The notes: generated by a model from the sequence alone, not told the origin. A stretch of DNA of 64,000 bases from Rhizophagus clarus (GCA_015698045.1 BLAL01000324.1:1014501-1078500), one strand, 5' to 3'; positions 37,944 through 49,594 are shown, counted from the first letter of the stretch. Numbers and translations are program-made.

Positions 37944-39057
37944 CCAGCGTATAGTGTTTGGATCCGTGACCAGGTCCAACCGGTTGAACCCGGATAAATT
38001 TTTTTTTTCGGATATCCGGATAATTCGGTTTTTATCCGGATAATTATCCGGTTAAGAATTATCCGGTTTGACCCGGAATCCGGATAAAAAAAAATTTTTT
38101 TTAAAATATTTAAATTAGATTTCTTATTAAATTTTCGTCCAGTGAAGGATTGAAATTAATTCCCAAAATAAGAATCGATTTAGAGTCAATTAACAATAGT
38201 TAATCACTTCTTAAGTTTTGACTCATAAGCTGCTTATATTCTAAAAATAGAATTTTGTATTGTTGAATTTATCTAAATTTTGTACAAATTTTCAGCTATA
38301 ATTAATCATAAAATTTTTTAGCTCCAATATATTTTGATCATTTAACTAAACTTATTCTTCATTCTAAAATATTATATATTAAAATTTCAGAATGATGGTT
38401 TATGTTCACAGTCATAAATGACTGATTATTTAACCAAATTTTAAAATTATACTCTAAGTTTTGTAAATATCAGTTCTCCAAACAATGAAAATCGCTAAAA
38501 AGGTTAAATTATGTTTGATTTTGGTAATAATTTTGTCAAGATAAATGATTTTATCCTGATTTTGTCAAACTGCGAATTTTTTACAGTAACAAATACAAGT
38601 CGAAATTCAGAATGATAAGATTTATATTTATCAAAGTGTACAAAAATGTGAAAATTTCGGATAAAATCATTAATATATGATTCTGCAGTATAAACCAAAT
38701 TTGCATAATATTTTCAGGATATGCAGTTTGTTATGGGATAAACTTTATTATTTCATAAACACTATTTTTATTAGTAAAGAAAAGTTTAATTTGAGATAAC
38801 TTTTGCTGACGATTATCGAATTTCTAAATTCCAAATACTTTTTGCGAGCATAATTTAGGCGAAATTCATAGTGCCGGCCAAAATTAAGATTTTGCAACCG
38901 TAATTTAATTAAATGAATGCCACGAATTTAATTAAGTGCCATGGATTTAATTCGTAAACCAATGTCACGGTTAACTGATTATCCGGATAAAAACCGGATA
39001 ATTTTTTTAATTTATCCGGATGACGGTTTCTATCCGGATCCAAACACTACCAGCGTA
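37944..39057. mobile_element. Non-autonomous hAT-like transposon with 8-bp TSD
   Basis: Element 37952-39049 (1098 bp) has 15-bp terminal inverted repeats TAGTGTTTGGATCCG and is flanked by the perfect 8-bp duplication CCAGCGTA (37944-37951 and 39050-39057). An 8-bp TSD with TAG-starting TIRs is the hAT signature. Subterminal regions (about 120 bp on the left and 60 bp on the right) are packed with ATCCGGATAA-type motifs in both orientations, as expected for transposase binding. It encodes no transposase; short open frames inside lack coding character. It must be mobilised from elsewhere. Confidence 0.88.
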
Positions 39058-39272
39058 ACCGCCAAGAAATCACTGGCACGTGACTTTTTGTGACACATCA
39101 GCTCATCAGTCATGTTTCGCGTTAATTAATTTGTGTTCCAAAATATATCAAAAACCGTGCTTAAATATTAATAAATATTTTATCCTCCAATTAAATATTT
39201 GTAAGAAAATTTGAAAGAAACCATATAGAAGTCATGGTTTATTTTTATTGTATTTTTAATAGCTGTTTTAAT

Positions 39273-39520
39273 ATGGACTCTTACGAGCAAAATATTATCA
39301 ACAAGCTGCAAAAATGCTCCGGTTGGTTGAACTTTTTCTTTATGATAAGAATAATAAGAAGTTCCGTATTTGCGTTCACTGTCACACAATACTAACAAAG
39401 AAGTCAAAGCATCTGCATGAAACTGAGGAAAGGAACAATTCTGAAAGTGCTGAATTTGAAACACATTTTATAACTTTTGGTGAATTTATTGACTTTTATT
39501 CGGAACAACTAGAAGCTTAA
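39273..39520 (+). CDS. Small hypothetical protein with possible zinc-binding site
   Basis: The ATG at 39314 gives 68 residues (MLRLVELFLYDKNN, FRICVHCHTILTKKSKHLH) ending at TAA 39518-39520. An ATG at 39273 in another frame opens MDSYEQNIINKLQK, which reads naturally into the second frame if one base of the A run at 39309-39313 is ignored. A single frameshift may therefore have split one short gene. CxxC-x(n)-HxxxH could bind zinc (BED-like). Not recognised; close to the hAT-like element but outside its ends. Confidence 0.35.
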
Positions 39521-39660
39521 AGCTACAGCATGTTGTATAAAATTAATAACCACAAAACATAGATAATAAAATGCTATACATACAACGATGGTTATAACAT
39601 ACTAATTATCATCATACCTACTTATCACTTGGAAGATTGTGATATATTAAAGTGCTTATA

Positions 39661-40180
39661 AAATGAGTTGTTTAAAACTTCGTCCCAACATATATGAAAG
39701 AATTCGTAAAAAAGTTAATGAATTATATTACAAATCATACTTCAAGACAAATCCGTCAATGGCAGTAAAATAATAAATAATCCGTTATATTGTTTATAGA
39801 TATATATAATTTATAATTGTTTATATAATTTACCAAATACCATTAGGAGTTCATGTGAAATGTAAATAAAATGATTAATAATTTATAAGCTTCCTGTTAT
39901 TCCGATTTGAATTGATTTGGCTATTCCGAAGAATACATGATTGCAAGTCAATTTAAATAATAAAATTTACTTTTAAGGATTTAAAACTTTTATCAAATAT
40001 GTAGGGTGTGGATGTGTCTACTGCTTTGCTAGAAAAGAACATCTTATAAAGCTTGTTAATTTATTACATGTCACCGTGTAATCAATGAGGATGAAGCATT
40101 TGAATCTGAGCTAAGGGTTCAGGTACCCAAGAATCATTTCGTCATTCACCTTGTATTTATATTTATTCTAAGTTTGATCG
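39661..40180 (+). pseudogene. Myb/SANT-like family relic
   Basis: Contains an exon 2-like end (SRQIRQWQ before GTAAAA, compare PKQIRQR before GTAATA in copy C) and an exon 4-like start at about 40070 (CACCGTGTAATCAATGAGGA, compare CACGAGGAACTCAATGACGA). No continuous frame. Confidence 0.5.
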
Positions 40181-40244
40181 ACCATAATTTTTGATTAATA
40201 ATTTTTACAGCAAAATTAAGGATAAAAAGTGTAGAGAAGAGCTA

Positions 40245-41801
40245 GTAGAGGTCATCAAGGAATATCAATAATTGAGTCGTTTATTTTTATTTATTGTCCA
40301 AATATTTATTGATAGTTGTTATAATTGTAGAGATAAATATTGATTTCTAAGTATATTGGTTTAAAATAAGTCATGAATATTAATATCCTAATCTAAATCC
40401 ATATTGTTATTTTTGTCATTTTCTTCTTCATTATTTAAAAGGTATTAAATGTAAATTTTTCATTTTTGGCAGAAGATACATTTTTATCAACTGGAGAAGC
40501 GAGTTTGCCCATTTCTTCAGTTATACCTTCAATTTCGTTCTCAATTTTACCATTAACTTCACTTACAATTTCTTCATTTTTACCTTCAAATTCATTTTTA
40601 TCTTTTTCATCTTCGGATTTCATCTTTGTCATTTTTATCTTCAAATTCATTTTTATCTTCAACTTCAACTTCAAATTCACTTTCTTCATTTTTGTCAACC
40701 TTAGTTGTTCTATTTATACGTCTTTTATAAGAGTTCCAAACATTTTTAATACTGTTTCGCGAACGACATTTACCAAATTTCGTTTCCAGTTTAGGTTGTA
40801 AATCTTTCCATGAAATAGGGCCGTTACTGTTTCTTAAATATTCTACACCTAATTCGCAAATATAATCTTTCTCTTCCTTAGAGTAAGTTGAGCGGTCAAC
40901 TACATAATGAGATAAAAAGTCAATGCAATTCTTTTTAATTAAAAAAAAAAAACAGAAATATAAATTTAAACTTACGACGAGGATCAAGTATGTTCCACCA
41001 ACTGAAATTTATAATGTAAAAAGTTATTTTATGACAAATGATCTTTAAATAAAAGTAAAAAAAAAAAAGAGATTTTAACTTACTAGTCACAAATAGATTT
41101 TGCATTAAACCGATTTTTTAATTTTTTTGCCAACTCCACGAAAGGATTTTTAGGAACTCTTCCCTTTTCTTCCCACTCTTTCATATAATCTCTTATAATT
41201 TTCTTTTCCTAAGAAAATAAATAAACAACATAAGTTATAGTTATTCAAAATAAGTAATTTCATTCGTTAATACTTAATTTTTTTTTTTAAAGCATACATC
41301 TTCTCTTATGTTTTTATCTATTTTATTAATTATATTAAACCGTTTTTTCGGTTTGCCTTTCACTTTGGGACCAATTCCATCAACATTTTTGTGGTTTTCC
41401 ATTTTATGCAGTAAACTTTATAGTTAATCTTTTAGAACTAAAAAAAAAGGTAAAATAAATAACTATTTGAAACAAATCTTTGGGGATATTTTTTTTGAAC
41501 GAAAATAAAAAGATTTTTTTCTCTATTAATACTGTTTATATTAGTGATATAAGGTTACCACACCCTGAAACATGTTTTCTTATACATTACTATATTTGAT
41601 ATTAACAAAAAAACAAATAAAGTTTGTGTAAAATAACGCTATCCTTTTTTTATTATTGATTTTTGAACAATAAAACTTACTTCGTTTGATTGTGAGATTT
41701 TTGACAATAAAATTTATTCCCTTTTTGATTGTGGAATCTTTTAAAGTTTTGTAAAACTTTATTATTCAGAAGCTGCACGACTAAAATCAATTTGTAAGTT
41801 A
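40245..41801. repeat. Inverted duplicate of the copy A Myb unit
   Basis: The reverse complement of this block matches 2419-3928 through the promoter, all exons and introns, and the 3' flank. It ends at GATGACCTCT on one side and near TTACAAATTGATTTTAG on the other. The two copies are 36 kb apart in opposite orientation and are similar but not identical. Confidence 0.8.
40607..41402 (-). CDS. Two-repeat Myb/SANT-like protein (4 exons), copy B, frameshifted tail
   Basis: Exons 41402-41298, 41208-41084, 41001-40976 and 40899-40607 (minus strand), with the same lengths (105, 125, 26) for the first three as copy A. The join is open and gives 182 residues. Both Myb-like repeats are present (SWKDLQPKLETKFGKCRSRN, SIKNVWNSYKR). 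The acidic tail leaves the ancestral frame near 40620 and stops at TGA 40607; the old frame continues open to about 40435 (IENEIEGITEEMGKLASPVD), matching the tail of copy A. So an indel has truncated the tail but left the putative DNA-binding part intact. Confidence 0.7.
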
Positions 41802-42779
41802 ACACACAAATAAGCATTTGTTGGCCGTTTTTTGTAAAAATGGAATAAATCTGTAAATCATTCCATTTTTGAAAGAACATTCCCGGCGTATTTTGCATAG
41901 AAATTTCTATTTCATTCTATCATCAATCTAATCTAATTTTGTAGATGATCCACATGCTAAATTGCCATGAAATCAAAAATAATTTCCTTTTTGGTAAAAA
42001 ACGGTCCATTTAATCTTTATGTATATGTACTTTATGTACTATGAACAGAACATTGAACATGTACAGTACATGAACATGTACATACAAAGGAAATTTTTTT
42101 TTATTTTTTTACTTGATTATTTTGAACACTTTCTTTAGGAAACTTTTGTCACTGACCTCGCCTGTGTCAGTAATATTATTAATTAAGTTGAGCCATCACA
42201 AATAAATTACATTTTTTAGCCTCGTATGTTGATCCTTTGCAAAAAAATAAATTTATTCAAAAAACTAATTTTTCTGCACATGAAATGAATTATTTTCAAT
42301 ATTTTGAAAATTATTTTAAACAATCATGCCCGCAGGGCTATCCTTAAAAGAAAAAGAAAAATTTGCAAGAATTGCAAATTTTTCTTAAAGTTTATTTTTA
42401 AAATTTATTATGTTTTTTTTGCACTAAATTAAAAAAAAAATTAAATAAATCTAGAGTTAATGGACCTACGAAACTTTAAATTGTTAATAAACTCCTTTTA
42501 GAATGAATAAAAAAAGATTCAGAGCGTAAAATACCTCTGAATTCAAAATTATCAATAGGTTCCCATATGGAACCTATAAAACGTATAAAAAATCATTTTT
42601 TTTTAAAAATAATTAAGATTCAGAGATAGGTCGGGTAATTGACTTAACCCGGTCTGCGATATTCAAGTCAGGTCAACAAATTCATGACCCGCTTAGGGTA
42701 CCTGAATTTCATATATAAAACACTGAAATGTTGCTGTTTCAGAGTTTTTTTTCAAACTGAATAAAAAACCGATCGTTTT
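41403..42779. other. Promoter side of copy B and intergenic
   Basis: 41650-41750 holds the shared TTTGATTGTG motif repeats in inverted orientation. 41802-42779 is AT-rich, with GACCCG/ACCCGG motifs at 42620-42710 similar to 8690-8810. No gene. Confidence 0.45.
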
Positions 42780-45590
42780 AAATATAAAAAATAACACAAA
42801 ACGATTTCAAATAAAAAAAGATTTTTTGATCGTTTATAATAAAAAAAAACAATTTCTTGATCGTTTTTAAATGACAAAAATAAAACGACTTTTGATCGTT
42901 TTTAATAACATAAAAAAATGATTTCTTAATCGTTTTTAATAACAAAAAAAAAACGATTTCTTAATCATTTTTAATAACAAAAAAAACCGATTTCTTAATC
43001 GTTTTTAATAACAAAAAAAACGATTTCTTAATCATTTTTAATAACAAAAAAAACCGATTTCTTAATCATTTTTAGTAACAAAAAAAATGATATCTTAATC
43101 GTTTTTAATAAAAAAAATGATTTTTAATAACAAAAAAAATGATTTCTCAAACATTTTTAATAACAAAAAAAAAATGATTCTTAATCGTTTTTAATAACCA
43201 AAATAAAAAACGATTTCTTAATCGTTTTTAATAACAAAATGAAAAACTATTTCTTAATCGTTTCTAATAACAAAAAAAAAAAATGATTTCTTAATCATTT
43301 TTAATAACAAAAAAAACCGATTTCTTAATTGTTTTTAATAACAAAAAAAACGATTTCTTAATCATTTTTAATAACAAAAAAAAACGATTTCTTAATCATT
43401 TTTAGTAACAAAAAAAAATGATATCTTAATCGTTTTTAATAAAAAAAATGATTTTTAATAACAAAAAAAATGATTTCTTAATCGTTTTTAATAAAAAAAA
43501 ACGATTTCTTAATCGTTTTTAATAAAAAAAAACGATTTCTTAATCGTTTTTAATAAAAAAAAACGATTTCTTAATCGTTTTTAATAACAAAATAAAAATG
43601 ATTACTTAATCGTTTTTAATAACAAAATAAAAAACTATTTCTTAATCGTTTTTAAAATAACATTTTTAAATAACAAAATAAAAAACAATTTCTTAATCAT
43701 TTTTAATAACAAAAAAAAGTGATTTCTTAATCGTTTTTAATAATAAAATAAAAAATGATTTCTCAAACATTTTTAATAACAAAAAAAAAATGATTCTTAA
43801 TCGTTTTTAATAACCAAAATAAAAAACGATTTCTTAATCGTTTTTAATAACAAAATGAAAAACTATTTCTTAATCGTTTTTAAAATAACATTTTTAAATA
43901 ACAAAATAAAAAACGATTTCTTAATCATTTTTAATAACCAAATAAAAAACAATTTCTTAATCGTTTTTAATAACAAAAAGAAAACAATTTCTTAATCGTT
44001 TTTAATAACAAAATAAATAACTATTTCTTAATCGTTTTTAATAACAAAATAAAAAACGATTTCTTAATCGTTTTTAATAACAAAATAAAAAACGATTTCT
44101 TAATCGTTTTTAATAACAAAATAAAAAACGATTTCTTAATCGTTTTTAATAACAAAATAAAAAACGATTTCTTAATCGTTTTTAATAACAAAATAAAAAA
44201 CGATTTCTTAATCGTTTTTAATAACAAAATAAAAAACGATTTCTTAATCGTTTTTAATAACAAAATAAAAAACGATTTCTTAATCGTTTTTAATAACAAA
44301 ATAAAAAACGATTTCTTAATCGTTTTTAATAACAAAATAAAAAATGATTTCTTAATCGTTTTTAATAACAAAATTCTTAATCGTTTTTAATAACAAAATT
44401 CTTAATCATTTTTAATAACAAAATAAAAAATGATTTCTTAATCGTTTTTAATAACAAAATTCTTAATCGTTTTTAATAACAAAATTCTTAATCATTTTTA
44501 ATAACAAAATAAAAAATGATTTCTTAAGCGTTTTTAATAACAAAATATAAAATGATTTCTTAATCATTTTTAATAACAAATAAAAAATGATTTCTTAATC
44601 GTTTTTAAATAACAAAATAAAAAACAATTTTTTAATCATTTTTAATAGCAAAAAAATGAATTCCTAATCATTTTTAAGTAACAATAACGATTTCTTGATT
44701 TTAAATAACAAAAAAAAATGATTTCTTAATCATTTTAAATAACTAAGGTATTAAATTTGGGTACAAGTTAGTGAGCTTTAAATACTAAATAGGGCTCCAA
44801 TAAGTTTCGGCCACTTCCTTTTACAACTTGTAACATTCTTCATCTAATAGTATTTATATGAAGCGGGTCTTTGACCTGAAAGAAAATATTGTACGGTACT
44901 TCGGGGTGATTTTTATGACAACCTAGGAATTCATTGCTGATCGGCCATAGTCCTAAGACTGCCCTAAGTGTTCATTTTTATTTAAATGACTAGCATCCAC
45001 TGGGTTTTTTTGGTGGAATTTAATATTTAGTATTAGATTTTTATGTTTATTTTTAAACTAGATTTCTTTATCTACGTATTAATAATATTTTGTTAGTTTA
45101 TAAATAAATAAATAGTTGAATAGGTTAGAACGGGTTGAATAAAATTCGCAGTAACACTTCGGATTTTAATATTTTTACAATGAAATTCGATAAATTATTA
45201 GATAAATAAAAACGATTTTTACAACATTTTTTTTATTATAAGGTAAAAAATGTTGCTATTTTCATTTAATTCATAAATAAAAAACATCTCGCACCGTTTT
45301 ATTAATAGGCATTAAAAATGCTGCGAAAATATTTTTCCCGCTGAATCCATAAATAAAAACGTTTTGCAATGTTTTTTCATTAGTATAGTTAAAAAATGTT
45401 GCGAAAAGCGTTTTCTATGTGTAATAAAAATAGTTTGCAACTTTTTTTTTGCGAACCTGCTGTAAACCATGATAATAATTAGCAATGAAAATTTGCCAAG
45501 GACTCAGACCAAGGTTTAACATCACAATTGATTAACTGTTAATATAGTATTTAAACTAAACTCACTAACTGTACTAAAAGAACCCTAGTT
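42780..45590. repeat. Long direct repeat R, copy 2, with extended minisatellite
   Basis: 43240-45590 is nearly identical to 1-2349. Here the minisatellite can be followed further left, to about 42780, through older and shorter units; part of it (around 43141-43250) repeats the internal segment at about 43745-43870, so the array has a higher-order structure. The homogeneous 36-bp core is 44025-44371. The unique flank 44742-45590 is the same as 1501-2349. Confidence 0.9.
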
Positions 45591-45655
45591 GATCAATAAC
45601 AAATATAGTTTAGTGAATTTTTTGATGTTAGATGATCAGCATAATTTTGAACTGA
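45591..45655 (-). repeat. Segment S in inverted orientation
   Basis: Reverse complement of a diverged copy of 2350-2413, directly abutting the end of repeat R copy 2. Confidence 0.75.
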
Positions 45656-45684
45656 TGACAGGTAAATAAAGGAAAGTAGATAAA

Positions 45685-46935
45685 ATGATACAAAAAATAG
45701 ATAAAAACAGAAGTACTAAAAACATAAGAATTGTGAGTAGTGTGCATTGATTTATTGTCTTTTTTTTTATTATCGTTATATATACTATTAGAAAAAAACT
45801 ACTTTGTTAAAATTATTATTACTTTTACTTTAAAAAAAAAAAAAATTTTTATAGTTTGATAATTAGATTAAAAATGGCATGGAAAAGTGGAAAGGTCGCC
45901 ACAATAGGTTTGTGAAGATTAGTGAAGAAATTAACAAACAATTTACGCCTTAACAAATTTGTCGGCGGTAAGTACTAATTTAATATAATTTACTTCAATT
46001 CAAAATCTAATTTTTTCCATAAAAATTTATTATAATTTTATATATAATTTAGTTGGATTAGTCATCTTGATCCAAACCGTAAGCAAATTAGAGTTTAACC
46101 AGTTAGCCAAAGTCTTAACCGATTAATTAACCGGTTAATTAAATAATGGATTTGACCCACATTATGCTTGATTGTGCCCAGAATTATATTTAATTTTGGC
46201 CAAATATGACCCGAACCATAAAATTTTTGATATATTTCTTTCAATATTTCTTTTATTTATTTAATAAATACATTTTCATTTTACATTTCAAGCAACCATA
46301 CTAAAATTTAATGCATAAATAAAAAAAAATATAATACTATAATTTATAATAAAAATTTTAGTGTATCAGAAATTTTATGTCAAATAAGAATTTTATTTTG
46401 ACCGGATCATTAAACAGTTTAATTCTGGCCAGCATTAAAATTTGACCGGAATTAACATGTATTTTGTTAAATTTTGACTAGCGTTAAAAGTTTGACAGAA
46501 TTAACTTATTTAAATTCAGCTAATATAGGAATGACTGCATTTTAACCGGTTAACCTTAACCGGTTCCAATCTCTAAGCAAATTTTATATTTTAAGTTTTC
46601 GCGTTATGAAATTATTGTAGTTTAATTTAAAATTTTCTTTAGTCTGTAACGATAAACTCAATGAAAATGAAAGATTATACGTAGCCAAATGGGTTAAAGA
46701 AAATAGAAGTGATAACTCGTTCGATAATTCGTCTGATACAATTTGCTGGAAGAAATTAATTTTAGAGATGAATGACAAATTCGGTAAATTATGATCCGAA
46801 AATCGAGTGAAAATTTTTGGTGCTTAGTAAAAATACAGAAATACAAGAAAGACGAAGAAGACAATTAACCTCAAATGATGATACTTCATCTTCCTCTCGT
46901 CTTGACCAGATGGAAATCCAAAATTTGTTAAATTA
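45685..46935 (+). pseudogene. Myb/SANT-like pseudogene interrupted by a hAT-like insert
   Basis: Closest to copy C. Exon 2 (45855-45967, 113 nt) and exon 3 (46053-46078, 26 nt) keep the exact lengths of copy C. Exon 2 contains TAG (AATTAG for AATGAG) and TAA (CCTTAA for CCTAAA); exon 4 (from about 46642) has a TGA (TTATGA for TTACGA). Intron 3 is enlarged by the element at 46089-46575. No functional protein can result. Confidence 0.8.
46080..46583. mobile_element. Short hAT-like non-autonomous element in a pseudogene intron
   Basis: Inserted about 10 bp into intron 3. The shared string TAAGCAAATT occurs at both edges (46080-46089 and 46574-46583). Element ends are TAGAG/CTCTA, and subterminal TTAACCGGTTAA motifs occur at both ends. 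About 487 bp, no coding capacity. The overlap between TSD and ends leaves the exact border uncertain by 1-2 bp; 8-bp TSD and TAGAG ends fit hAT. Confidence 0.65.
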
Positions 46936-47544
46936 ATAAGTAATTTTAATTAGCATAAAAAACAATCATGTTTTTACTATATTTAAATTGATAAAATATT
47001 ATTTTATGTAATAATTTTACAATAAATTAATTAGAATCGATTAATTTATTAATAATATTATCTTTTCATGAACAAATTGTCCCGTTTACATACTAAAAAA
47101 ACTAATTTTCCGACCATCTTCAAAGTGGACTAATGAAAAATTTTTTTTACCAAATATATAAGTCAAAATGATTTTGACTGCAACGAAAGCTGATGTAGTT
47201 TCAGATATTAAGAATTATCTTTTGTTATGCCACTGACACCACAGCAAGGCTGACGCTTATGTTATATAAATTTACATTATATATGCAGTGGTTATTTTGT
47301 ATATATCTTACATTAACAATAGCGTTTAAAAAGTTATTTACATCATCATTTTTTTAGGGAGAATTTTGATGTAATTATATAGTAATGGCTCATTGCAATG
47401 ATAGCACATTAGCATGATTATTTAATAAAAAGCTGAATTGTTCAAAATTTTAAACTAAATTTGTAATACAACTGGAGGATTCTGTGTGGTGACTATGTCA
47501 CCGTTAGAAGCAATTTATTGACACTAAAAAAAATTGGATATTAA
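46936..47544. other. Intergenic
   Basis: AT-rich; no gene. Confidence 0.5.
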
Positions 47545-48384
47545 TCTTTTTATGGAAACCATTCAAAATCCCAACGATCAACTTCCTGTCATAATACATG
47601 CCCGATGTTCAAAATCCCAACAAATCATAATCCTGAAATTTCAAAATCCCAAAACTTCATTATTCCCGACACTCAATATCCCAACACTCAATAGTATCCT
47701 AACACTAATACCCTGACACTAATTATCCCATATAACATTATTGTTATTCTTTGATTATATTATCGTTATATTATAATGATGTAAATCAATTAATAATAAG
47801 TTTATCTAATTTATATCAATCAAATAAAAAAAATCCAATAAAATGACTCATTATATTAAAATAAATAAAAATTATATATCTTTCTTTGTAAGTTGTACTA
47901 TTATATTATGATATTTTAATTAAAGATGGATTATTTGAATATCAAGTGTAGATTTTTGCGAAATATTATTAAAATTGCTATACTAAAAATACATTAATTT
48001 ATGCAATAATAAAAGTAAAAGCATTATTCTAATTTTACGAAGTATTAATAAAACTATTAATTATAATAATAAATACATTGATTTTTGCGAAGTATTATCA
48101 AAATTATTAAATATTAACAAAAAAAAAATACCAATTATTCATTATTGTGAAAAAAATATATATTTAATTTTAATAAATTATTGTTTATAAAAAAATGTGA
48201 TAATATAAAATTAATATAAAGTTAATAATGTCAGGATATTGAGCGTCAGAATAATGAATGTCAGGAATAATGAAGTTTCAGGATTTTGAAATTTTGGGAT
48301 TATGATTTGTCAGGATTTGAACGTTGGGCATGTATTATAATGGGATTCTGATCATTGGGATTTCGTATTAGATCCTCTTTTTAT
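47545..48384. mobile_element. Mutator-like MITE with long TIRs and 9-bp TSD
   Basis: Element 47554-48375 (822 bp) lies between two copies of TCTTTTTAT (47545-47553 and 48376-48384). Its ends are inverted repeats of about 145-160 bp (47554-47715 and 48230-48375) built from TCAAAATCCCAA-like words; they share AATACATGCCC and CAAATCATAATCC. The interior is AT-rich and non-coding. Long TIRs and a 9-bp TSD are typical of Mutator-like elements. The short Pro/Leu-rich open frame in the left TIR is not a gene. Confidence 0.75.
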
Positions 48385-48632
48385 ATCATTTAAATTTATG
48401 AAAGATATGAACAATGTGTTCTTTTTTCAAATTATTAATCAATTATAAACTATATAAAATCACAAGCTCTAATTGACTAATTGTCATATTTAAAAATTAA
48501 CTAATAAATGAATAAATATATAAATAAAATACTAAACTTTTAAATATTATATACAATATCTTTATTTCTATTTAAAAACGTAATTATTATAATATTTTTA
48601 ATTATGTTGATATTTTGGTTAAAATAAATTAA

Positions 48633-49115
48633 TTCGTGATCTGCCAGTAAACCATAAAAGTTAGATAACAATAGGTGAAAGTCATATATAATTTTATTAG
48701 TAATGCAGAATCTGCAGTTCTAGTAATGCAAGGTACCAATTTTTTAAATGTAATATAAAACCTAACTTTATAGGCATATAAATATATTATTTGACTATCT
48801 TTTTACCAAAAGTCTGGTAAATTTTTTAAGCACTAAAAGTCACTTTACTAAGAGCTGAAATATTAAATTTAAAAAAATCAAAACTTGAAAATTTAAAAAT
48901 ATTTAAGGGTAACTCATCATCCAGTGATTGTAAGAGGATGAAATTCAGCTCATTGGATTCCTCTCATCGAGACAGATCTAATGGCAGTAATCACATGTCT
49001 CTGGAATCAATAGAAAGTCAAGTTACTTTCCGGACATTGTAGATTTCAAATTCTCAATAAAATATTATATATACTTATCACCGTCAAATTTTATGGTTTA
49101 CTGGCAGATTGTGAA
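48633..49115. mobile_element. MITE candidate with about 27-bp TIRs
   Basis: ATCTGCCAGTAAACCATAAAA at 48639-48659 faces its inverse near 49088-49109. TTAA occurs at both outer edges (48629-48632 and 49116-49119), which would suit a piggyBac-like TSD, but the inverted similarity extends slightly beyond it, so the border and superfamily are uncertain. No coding content. Confidence 0.55.
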
Positions 49116-49454
49116 TTAATTTATATTGTTATAATAAATCTTTATTTTTTATAAATATAAAATTAATCAATGTTTATATATATTTATACTGTACTAATTT
49201 CGCCCCCCTACTCTGGCTGGTGAACCAGGTCCGATTGATCAACATCTGGAATTTTTTTGTTTTATTCATTTATAAACATGGAATCCAAGCTAATTCTACA
49301 TCGGATCCAATGGGAACCTGGATGTTCCCAAATCAATGAAAAATACCTAAATAATAAAACAAAATACCACCAAATTCTAAAAAAATAAAATAAAACATAA
49401 TTTTCAGTTCTAAAAACCAGTTTCAAAATTTTCTACCAATAAAATTTAGTGGCG

Positions 49455-49594
49455 TGACTCATACAACATATTTACAAATGAGTCATAATTACTAATATGA
49501 TAATCTCATCTTCATATTCTAAAAATAGCTGCAGATATTTTCATTGTATGGTCTATACATGTGACATATCTTTTATATATATACAAATGAGTCA
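49455..49594. promoter_or_regulatory. Three AP-1/Gcn4-type sites upstream of the Sel1 gene
   Basis: TGACTCA at 49455-49461 and TGAGTCA at 49479-49485 and 49588-49594. The last two lie in a local tandem duplication (both within ACAAATGAGTCATAATTACTAAT). They match the bZIP (AP-1/Gcn4) consensus exactly, 145-285 bp before the ATG at 49739. Function inferred. Confidence 0.35.

Noticed and set aside
42905..45590. CRISPR-like array
   Set aside because: The 36-bp units are contiguous tandem repeats without unique spacers, in a eukaryotic context with introns.
47534..47716. 60-residue plus-strand frame (MDINLFMETIQNPNDQLPVI)
   Set aside because: Lies in the left TIR of the Mutator-like MITE and reflects its repeated AAAATCCCAA word.
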